This document shows, in pieces, positions 56,352 through 64,000 of a DNA stretch of 64,000 nucleotides. The position numbers and the translations under genes were made by a program. Numbering within the stretch: the stretch's first letter is position 1; the number at the start of each line of letters is the position of its first letter. Origin of the DNA: Ignelater luminosus (Eukaryota; Arthropoda; Insecta; Coleoptera; Elateridae); NCBI GenBank assembly GCA_011009095.1, contig VTPC01005999.1:65019-129018 (forward strand), given 5' to 3'. Below the pieces are notes generated by a model, which saw nothing but the letters and a program-made list of their open reading frames with translations, did no database searches and was not told the DNA's origin.

Positions 56352-56891
56352 AGTAGTTTGCTAAAACAAATGAATTTTTGTCTTAATTTCACAATAAAGA
56401 AAACAATACATCGATTACAAAGATAATTTTTCATATAATTATCAAACTTCAAAATGACCACCGACTTCTTATGTATAATTTACTTAATAAACAACTAAGA
56501 ATCATGTTTACTGTTTAAAGCATTTAATGCTAGCAGCAGCATAGATGTTTGGAGGGTTCACTTCTGAGGTATGTTCACTTAGGATGTCAGGCAACTCATG
56601 ATAGCATCTTTGTATGTTACATACTGGAAAACTCCTTTGGTTTAGGCTTTCACTAGCTTACACGAGAACAATTTATGCAAATAAGACACCTAGTTTAGAA
56701 CGTACTTGAACATGTTAAGTTGAAAATGCTTACTTGATCACAGAGTACACATTCTATTAAATGTGCAGTACTCAACTTGAAAGGATTTTAACCTCACCAT
56801 GTGCATTAAAAAGTATATAATATATATAAAAAACCCTTCAAGCTGAATTATTATTAGGCATTTTCTACAATTAGGGAATAAATTAATAGAC

Positions 56892-57548
56892 AATGTACAG
56901 TCTGTGACATTAGTAATTTGAGAATGGATGTAAACACAACATAAACTTGAGAGAATAAGGTTCCAGGCCACCAATCGACAGTGATGGGAATGTAGCAGAA
57001 AATTAGATTTTACTACGTTACTACATTTACTACGTCATAAATTAAAATTGTCGCAAATGAATGTAGTAAGTGTAGTGAATTATAAATTGGCATAATAAAT
57101 TATGTGATTGGTTAAATTTCGAGGTCACCGATATTTAAACGCAAGCAAAAATCAAATAAACACAATCTAACAGCTTGAGCTAATACTACAAAAGGCATCA
57201 ACCACATATAAGTTTCTTGTTTATTAGTACATGCTTTAACTATGAATTTAAACAAGTGCAAACCTATCCTATCCATCTGAAATTCTCTAGTTTTTAATTT
57301 TTATATTGAAGAAAAATTATGTGGTAAATGTAGTAAATTCAAAGAAAAATCATGATGTAGTAAATGTCATTTTCTACGGTAATAAATTACGTAGTAAAAG
57401 TAACATTTACTACATTCCCATCCCTGCCGATCGATAATGCCACAGATAAATGCATACATATTGTTAGCATGAAACCTTGTTCTTTCAAGTTTGTGTTGTG
57501 TTTAAATCCATTCTCAAGTCTCATTACTAATGTCGCAGTCTGTAAATG
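56892..57548. mobile_element. Palindromic element split by a hAT MITE
   Basis: The left arm 56892-~56970 (GACATTAGTAA, GAGAATGGAT-TAAACACAAC, AACTTGA-AGAA-AAGGTT) is matched in reverse complement at ~57465-57548. Between the arms sits the 448-bp hAT MITE with its own target duplication, so the MITE landed near the centre of a pre-existing hairpin. Confidence 0.7.
56979..57426. mobile_element. hAT-type MITE inside another palindrome
   Basis: It begins CAGTGATGGGAATGTAG and ends CTACATTCCCATCCCTG. Flanking octamers CCAATCGA (56971-56978) and CCGATCGA (57427-57434) form an 8-bp target duplication with one mismatch, diagnostic of hAT insertion. The interior repeats TTTACTAC / GTAGTAAA words many times in both orientations. 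No coding content. Confidence 0.85.
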
Positions 57549-57733
57549 GTCGTAATGTGAATACTGTGGACGCAAGCTACTTACAATTAAAATTAATATA
57601 ATTTATATTTTTCACAACACTTTTGTATGTATAATACACATATAAAAATATTAAAAGATAAAAGCACCATTTGTTCCTAAAAATATAAAATATGGCCTAC
57701 TATTATCACAGTTTACATATATGATAAAAAATC

Positions 57734-58570
57734 TTAATCTATATCTAAACAAGTAATACATGTATGTAAAGTACGATGTGTGCTTTCTATAATTAAAGAG
57801 GTCAGTAAAGAAAAATTTTTATGTTCATGAGCTTCTTCTAAACACTGCAAATATGTTCTATTTAATTGAGCTTGATCAAATGATGAAGAAAATAAAGAAA
57901 CTGGCACTGTCGAATGCTTTAAAAGTAGTGCCGATAACAACAACCTCGCTGTACGTCCATTTCCATTATTGAATGGATGTATATAAAGAAATCTAACAAA
58001 AAACAATGCTGCTAGGTCATACCACTGTTTTGTTGGGCATTTTAACTCTGCCCTCATGTATTCAAACAATTCTTTCATGCGATTCTCAATTAGATGTGGT
58101 GCTAGATAAATGAAATTAGTACGAGCTGGTTGGGCATATTCTTTACGATAGCAACCACCATCAAACAGTCCATCACCAATTATTTCATTTAATTTTTTTG
58201 CTAGGTCAATATTAAATTCATGTCTCAAAGTTTCTACATATAACGACTCTCCAAAAAGATAAGAAACTGCTTGTGACAGATTTAGAGTCTTACTTTGGTT
58301 TTTTTCCAAAGAATTATTACTTTCTCGTAAAGCCAATTCCGTTTCTGCCACTGTTAAGGTTCCTGTGTTTTCTCCGCGATTGCATTCAGTTAGATACAAG
58401 TTCCTGTATGCATCAACAAATCCTTTCATAAAATCTTCATGTTCATTGTCTATAACGTATGTCTTTACACGTTCAAAAAGTTGTGGTATTTCCGTTAGTA
58501 GTTCTCTAATGCCAGCTGCATAAGTTGGCCGCCAATGCGGTTGTTCCACAAACGTTTTAATTTCAGGCAT
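57734..58570 (-). CDS. Fic (Fido) domain protein, likely AMP-transferase family
   Basis: Fic proteins usually transfer AMP or another phosphate-containing group onto Ser/Thr/Tyr of target proteins. A single coding exon gives 278 aa from ATG 58570 to stop 57734. A strong acceptor (TTTTTACATTGCAG) lies 5 bases before the ATG, so a 5'-UTR intron is likely and the gene is eukaryotic, not contamination. The Fic core covers residues ~125-245, with the motif HPFNNGNGRTAR at 198-209 (catalytic His198, the GNGR nucleotide loop intact) and the flap region around DGGCYRKEYAQPARTNF (137-153). The canonical motif is HPFx(D/E)GN(G/K)R; here the acidic residue is Asn202. No TPR repeats, signal peptide or membrane segment are seen, so it is not FICD/HYPE. 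I do not see a clear (S/T)xxxE(G/N) inhibitory helix. The orthologue name is unknown to me. Confidence 0.9.
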   Translation of the reverse strand: MPEIKTFVEQPHWRPTYAAGIRELLTEIPQLFERVKTYVIDNEHEDFMKGFVDAYRNLYLTECNRGENTGTLTVAETELALRESNNSLEKNQSKTLNLSQAVSYLFGESLYVETLRHEFNIDLAKKLNEIIGDGLFDGGCYRKEYAQPARTNFIYLAPHLIENRMKELFEYMRAELKCPTKQWYDLAALFFVRFLYIHPFNNGNGRTARLLLSALLLKHSTVPVSLFSSSFDQAQLNRTYLQCLEEAHEHKNFSLLTSLIIESTHRTLHTCITCLDID

Positions 58571-60096
58571 TGTAACTGCAATGTAAAAACATATTTCATT
58601 AACAGAAAGGAATAATTATTTGTATGCATTCTTACGAGTTACAAGTTTACAACACAGAAAACGCCCACAAGTTGAAACCGTTGAAACTTTTAGATCATTT
58701 ATGATTTATTGGTAGAACACAATTTATCTTTCTTTGTGTTTGTGTTCAAATTCCTGGACGATTGGCAGCAAACGTCAATTTCCGTAAACCCAAAGGCAAC
58801 ACTTTTAAAAGCGCTTTCTTCGCTGATGCCAGCGCATAAGTCTGATTACTGCTCCTGAACACAACATTGCATCATTAATTAACAAACTAGTCACATGTTA
58901 TGCGGTTACACTTACAATCCACATACAGTTACTCACAAAAGTATGTGCCGATCTCAATAAAATGTTTTCTAAAGTTTTACCTTACTTATCAGGGATTTCT
59001 ATTTGTGAGCTAGTATTTCTATGCTAATGTAGATCTTTTTGTTTTTATGTAGCATAATTTTTTTTTAATTAAAATTAGTTCTCTTTTATTTTTTAATATT
59101 CAATTAGGACATTACTTTTGTGGCTGACGAGTATTATTTTATTAAACTATAAACAGAGTGCGGGAGATTTGAATTTGAAAACGATAATATTTTACAAACA
59201 AATTTATGAAGATATTATTTTTACATGAATTAGAAGAAAGAAGTTTATGTAGTCCGTATGTTAGTATAGAACCTTATTAGCATATTATAGTTTTTACAAA
59301 AATTAAAAGGAGATTGTAAAAATTAAAAAAGAATTAACAAGATAAAAAACACTGTACATAAGAAAATCCAATCAATGAGAAATTTAGGGTTTTGAATCAC
59401 ATAAAATTTTTAATTTTTGATGTGCGGAATTATTAAATGCGCCGACTTAAAACTTTATTATCTATACATTATAGTATTTGGTACTTTTGTAATATTTAGA
59501 TTTTAAAAATGGTAGCACTTTGCCAACCCAATCTCAATCCTACCCTTAAAGAACATCAAGAGATGCCAAATTTGAAACAAAATATATAATCATACAAAAC
59601 TTTCATGTAATTGTGATCTTGCGCAATAAATAAATTGCAAGAATACAAGATTCTATTTTTGTGTAATTTCTTGCAAGACTTCTAGTAACTTTTAGTTTAC
59701 ATCAGACACTCTTTCTGTTGTGGTTGCTTACTGTTGATTACTTTTATACATTTTTATACATTCATTTCCATTTCTTTCATTTGCTGATCTAACCAACTTT
59801 TTTTCTCAATTTGAATAATACATAAAAATTGAGAAAGTTTATAATTGCATTACATAATAAGAAAAAGCTGAGTCGCAAAGTATTGCATATATTATTTAAA
59901 AAACACTATCAGAAAAACCAAACTAACTAATATTAACATTTTATTTACAAACATCAAAAGAAACATTTTTGAAAAAATACATAATAATATAATGTAGTAT
60001 AAAGGTATATCAAAAATAAACTAAGTCTTTTGTACGATGCATAAGGTCGAGATTTCTTTTAAGATTAGAACCCAAAATTCTAAATTAATGTATAAT
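58571..60096. other. Intergenic between the LRRC56-like and Fic genes
   Basis: Expected to hold the Fic 5'-UTR exon and promoter (minus strand; somewhat GC-richer at 58740-58860) and the 3' UTR of the LRRC56-like gene near 60000-60096. No repeat or further exon was recognised. Confidence 0.45.
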
Positions 60097-61696
60097 CTAA
60101 TTTAATTTAGAATTTTCAGATGCACTATCGTCAGAACTATCCCTTTGTTGACTGCTCAACAACTCATATTCATAAGCTGTAAAATGTAAACCAGAGATTC
60201 TTCAAACATTCTTAACAAATTTAAAAATAAACTCACCAGTAGTAAGATTAGAATCTGAAGAACTTCCAGATGAAGGACGAGGTGACAATACTTTTGGTTT
60301 AAATCTGACAGTAAACGGTCCTTCAAGTGGGGTAGATCGTCTTAAACATTGATTGGAGTTCTTTGTACTTTGTGTAGTTGTTGGCATGACATTCTGAGAC
60401 AAATACATAAATGGCTTTTATAATATTTGTGCACTCTTTTTTTTTAAGATAATCGCTAGAATTACACAGTGAAGTTTGCTTTATGACTTGTAAATTGCTT
60501 TGTATATTTCCATTATCTCTTTAGAAATAATAAGAAACAAATCAATAGTAACAGAGAAGCAATCAAAAGAATATCAACCAACTACAATAGAAGTTTCTGG
60601 ATTCTTATTTCCTACAAACTTTAATTCTACTAAATACCTACTATCAATTGCTATCGTCATCTTTAAAGCATTAAACATTGCAAATTAAAAAATTCTTTTG
60701 CAAGTATAAAACTCACATCCTCTTTTTCAAAGCCTGTAGGAGTATTCTGCAAATGAGGGGAATTTAACTTCTTTGTAGATTTTTTACGTGGCCTGAAGGG
60801 TTTTTCTGAAGAATTAAAATACATCCATTAGTGAGTAATATTGCTAAAATGTATGATACAACATCATTATTTACCATTAGCTAAATCTATCCCATCAAGG
60901 GTTTTCAAATCTGGTAATAATCCTTTGACAATCTGCCTGTATTCAGGAATCTCTATTAATTCCTCATTTTCATCTAATTCTAAATGTTCCAAAGTTGTGC
61001 AAAGACTAAGAAAGCTTACTGTAGTAAGATCTTTGATACGATTTCTAAAAACTGCATCTATTTTCATTATTGCATTTACACTATTATTTCAAATAATACC
61101 TTTTTAAATCTATATGTTTAATATTAGGCAAAAAAGTGCAAGGGCTTAAATCTTCAATTGTGTTGTTAGGAGCATAAAGCTCTTCCAGGCTTTGTAAACC
61201 AAATAAACCATCTAAACTTGTTAGACCACACCGTGATACTCGAAGAGTTTTCAGATTAGTTAGACCACAACCAAGATCTCTTAATGATGACAATACACTA
61301 CCCTCTAAATTTAAATTCATAAGCTGTGGCAAATGTATATTAATATGTTGAAGACACACATCCACTGCAATAACTTGCAATTTCACTTGGGTTACACTAG
61401 CTAAATCATTAGTTTCTGTAACTTTTACCTAGAAATCCAGAAATATTATAATCTTAGCTTTTTACATTACAGATAATAGTTACCAGAAGATCTCTAAGAT
61501 TTTGTTCTGGTGGTATTGGTATTCTTCCATAAATAGCAACTGAAGTTGTGTCTTCCAAATTCACACCGGAATCAGAATCTGATCCATGCGAAGTACTGTG
61601 TTCAGATGGAGATGGTGATGGAATATAAGGTGTTATTGAAATTGAAGAATCAGGAGAGGCAATTTCAATAATTGCTTCTTCCTGCTGAGTAGGCAT
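60097..61696 (-). CDS. LRRC56: Leucine-rich repeat protein, LRRC56-like
   Basis: LRRC56 proteins act in motile-cilium/flagellum assembly by helping intraflagellar transport of dynein arms. Six coding exons: 61484-61696, 61100-61428, 60875-61044, 60717-60805, 60237-60393, 60097-60176. All have GT-AG borders and sum to 1,038 nt (345 aa). A Ser/Pro-rich acidic N-terminus (SPSPSEHSTSHGSDSDSG) is followed by 4-5 LRRs at residues ~95-215: LPQLMNLNLEGS, SLRDLGCGLTNLKTLRVSRC, GLTSLDGLFGLQSLEELYAP, NNTIEDLSPCTFLPNIKHID and TTLEHLELDENEEL. These closely follow human LRRC56 (SLRDLG..L..LQVLWLARCGLTDLDG..). A basic stretch (RPRKKSTKK) and a Ser-rich tail complete it. In an insect, expression would be expected in sperm or ciliated sensory neurons. 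Orthology is inferred from motif order, not a search. Confidence 0.88.
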
Positions 61697-62899
61697 TTTT
61701 AGAATGCGTGAACAGCAGTTAACTGTCAGATATGGGAAAATATTGTTATTGTTGTTCAGGGAACTGAAGCCTTGGAAACAAACAGAATGTTTTATTATTG
61801 ATCTAACAGCTCATCTAACTATATCAATTAAGGTTAATAAATTAGGCGTATAGTGTAGATTATAATGACAAAAATCACACAAACATAATTAATTGAATTT
61901 GATGGTTACTATGACAATTCAAAAGATTTTTGGAAATTATTTTGTTGCAATGTAAAAAAATTATTAACAATTGCAGCTAAAAATAATGAATTTCAACAAG
62001 CTATCTGTCAATAAGTAGAAAAGAATTAAAACAAGTTCCTATACAGGGTGATTTTTCTTAGTGCATCCACTCAATAACTTTGTGTTGATTTATAATTGAG
62101 ACATACTAATATCTCATGCAACACCAAATACAGTGAAATGGAAACCTACCTATATTATACACTAATCAATATCATATGTGTATAATAAGAGCATTATTCA
62201 TCTGAACCACTGACTCACTCATGCTTCTACCTGTATGTGCTTTTTGCTTTGATTTATACAGATAAAACAATATTCATTGGTGTAATTCCTCAATTTGCTT
62301 TTGTTCAATTTAAAATGCAGGAACAAAATAGGTGTTCAACATATACAGTGTAATTAGTTTGATTTAGAATATGTTGGTGCTAAATTCCTAGTTCAATGTA
62401 AAAGGTACAGAGAAGTTCAAGTTATGCAGGTTGCTTCTAATATAAAATAAAAATAAATAAACAGTTCTGCCAAAAATCATTCAACTTTATCAGGTGTTCA
62501 ATATAAGACATTGCTTGTTTCTTGTTAAAATGATTCCAATGCATATCTGATTGTTGTAGAACTGGACGTCTAGATGACATGAATAAATGCAGTACTTTTT
62601 TCTCTTCTAAATATCTATTTACAGTTTTGCTCTAAAATAATTAGGGTAGCCAATATTTGCAATTATTCGGTTTTGTACAGGAAATTGATACATCTCAAAT
62701 AATTATAAATCAACATAGTGTATATAAGACTATAGATTATTGTAAAGAGCTCATATTCATCTATAAAACAATGTCACTGAATATTTCTTTCTACTTCTGG
62801 CCAAACTGGAAATACCATCAACTTCATTTTTTTTAAATAGTACCTTGTGTATTATTTTTCATTTCTGGATTCAGCCATTTATTCTCTTTCCAGTTATGT
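61697..62899. other. Upstream flank of LRRC56-like gene; weak inverted repeat
   Basis: It contains the LRRC56-like promoter. Further out, GTTGATTTATAATTGAGACA (~62086) is matched in reverse at ~62691-62716, suggesting an old ~630-bp foldback element. A TACAGGGTGATTTTTCTTAG terminus-like word lies at ~62041. No coding sequence is seen. Confidence 0.4.
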
Positions 62900-63107
62900 A
62901 ATAACACGTGATTATTAAAATTTAAGTTCCCAGGAGCCTATGAAAGAAAAAATCATGTCTTAGCTTATTCCAGAAAATTATCTGTCAAATTGACAGTTTG
63001 CATTTTAGAAACAAAGCAAAATCATCAGTTTATAGATTATGTAATGGTATGCGTTGTGTCTAAGCTATACAATACAAAAAAAATTTCACAGCCTACTGCA
63101 CGTTATA
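62900..63107. mobile_element. Palindromic MITE, family B copy 2 (reverse orientation)
   Basis: ATTATTAAAATTTAAGTTCC, CAGGAGCCTATGAAAGAAAA and the interior AATTGACAGTTTGCAT are the reverse complement of 56130-56351. The right arm is shorter than in copy 1: CACAGCCTACTG is followed directly by CACGTTATAA, so ~20 bp of the terminal arm is missing. Confidence 0.7.
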
Positions 63108-64000
63108 ATATGTTGCTCTTTTGTTAATTTTATTTTGAAAACAAGTTTATTCATGAAAATAATTGACTCACTGAAAACAAAGTAATAATTCACTGTTATT
63201 TTAACAACTGTTAATTAGTTGCTACAAAAAGCTAGAAATAATGCATTTTCAATCTCCCTGTATGAATGGAAATATACAATTATTGGTGCCTTAAGAAAAC
63301 AAACCATGTTCACAAATGCTGTAGAAAGTGGTCCAAATTCGAGGTAAATGCAGGGTATCTGAAAAACTAAAAGAACTAGAAAAAAACTGAATACATGTTA
63401 CTCAATTTTCCTCCTGAGTTCATTAGTACCATCAGAATTTAATATCTTCTTTTGTTTTTGAGTTATGGATGAAAATTGATTTTTTTTTAAATTTTATCAA
63501 GTAGTTGTACTTTTGTTTTCTGAAAACATGGTAAAAAGCCGTTCGAGAACTTTTTGTATGATTCAATAACAAAAAAATAGTAATCATAGTAGCTCTCGAC
63601 ATATCTGAGTTTCTCAGCTTTCAGAATATATACAATGTGTTATATTTATTTTAAATAATAATGAAGATATAACAACATTAATGTAATTTGCATAATCTAG
63701 CATGCAATAATTTTGACAGAAACCAAGAAAATAGCTTGTTAATAACATATTTGTTGAGTTGCTGAACCATTATTGCTTAAAATTTTCAGTCAACAAGCCT
63801 CCTAATGAAAGAATTTCTGCCTAGTTTCAGCTAGATTAAGCACCGACACTCAAAGCCTCTTGACAAAGAACTTTTTAGGATCTAATATTACAAACAAGGA
63901 AATTAGAATTCACAGGTCAATAAATTGGCCCCAAGGTGATCAGACATTATTTCTCTTAACTTCTTTTTATGGAAAAGATATATGTGGAGACAAATTGCAC
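63108..64000. other. Non-coding, nothing recognised
   Basis: AT-rich sequence to the window edge with no supported gene or repeat. Confidence 0.4.

Noticed and set aside
57734-58570. Fic gene as bacterial contamination
   Set aside because: AT-rich like its neighbours, lies between spliced insect genes, and has a spliceosomal acceptor 5 bases before the start codon.
1-64000. CRISPR arrays, bacterial operons, tRNA genes
   Set aside because: No direct-repeat/spacer arrays, no ribosome-binding-site-spaced gene strings and no cloverleaf candidates were seen; the gene structures are eukaryotic.

Overview
This is an AT-rich animal (very probably insect) nuclear window. It has short GT-AG introns, a small number of well-conserved eukaryotic housekeeping genes, and a dense load of Tc1/mariner, hAT and foldback (hairpin) DNA elements. 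The mauritiana-type mariner, the two DD37E elements, an R1-like LINE fragment and a 5S-rRNA-derived SINE fit an arthropod. I cannot name the order or species from sequence alone.

Five host genes can be followed exon by exon, and a sixth is represented by one exon. PSMA3 (20S proteasome alpha-3; minus strand, 31352-32392, 5 exons, 255 aa) lies head-to-head with an ENTPD5/6-type nucleoside diphosphatase (plus strand, 33196-46891, 9 exons, 465 aa, all five apyrase conserved regions); they share an ~800-bp divergent promoter interval. The third ENTPD intron is 11 kb long and acts as a trap for mobile elements: a plant-type DD39D mariner fossil, a DUF7869-type transposase-like gene, an acidic tandem-repeat fragment, a composite element with PIN/FEN1-like and YqaJ-like remnants, and a truncated Tc1/mariner end. 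On the right, three minus-strand genes follow each other: UFSP2 (UFM1 protease; 52795-55219, 7 exons, 589 aa), a single-coding-exon Fic/Fido-domain protein (57734-58570, 278 aa, with Asn in the usual acidic position of the Fic motif) and an LRRC56-like leucine-rich-repeat protein (60097-61696, 6 exons, 345 aa). The genes are unrelated in pathway (proteolysis, nucleotide hydrolysis in the secretory pathway, ufmylation, AMP transfer, cilium assembly) and are not operonic. One isolated Arg/Glu/Asp-rich exon near 21.3 kb looks like the 3' end of a splicing-factor-type gene whose other exons must lie left of the window.

Region by region: 1-21 kb is almost pure repeat landscape (hAT transposase and R1-like LINE remnants, at least nine hairpin or inverted-repeat elements, a mauritiana mariner, a TTAA-flanked 1.17-kb element with its own small reading frame, and a 1.2-kb palindromic element). 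21-31 kb holds the orphan RE-rich exon, a 5S-type SINE and a nearly whole DD37E transposon. 31-47 kb holds PSMA3 and ENTPD. 47-52.7 kb holds a MITE and a second DD37E element. 52.8-61.7 kb holds the minus-strand gene cluster with nested MITEs between genes. 61.7-64 kb is gene-free.

The most notable features are the Fic protein variant, the plant-like DD39D mariner in an animal intron, two different DD37E lineages in one window, the 1.17-kb TTAA element with a ~91-residue reading frame, the composite PIN/YqaJ element whose tail recurs 18 kb away, and elements nested in the centre of other palindromes.
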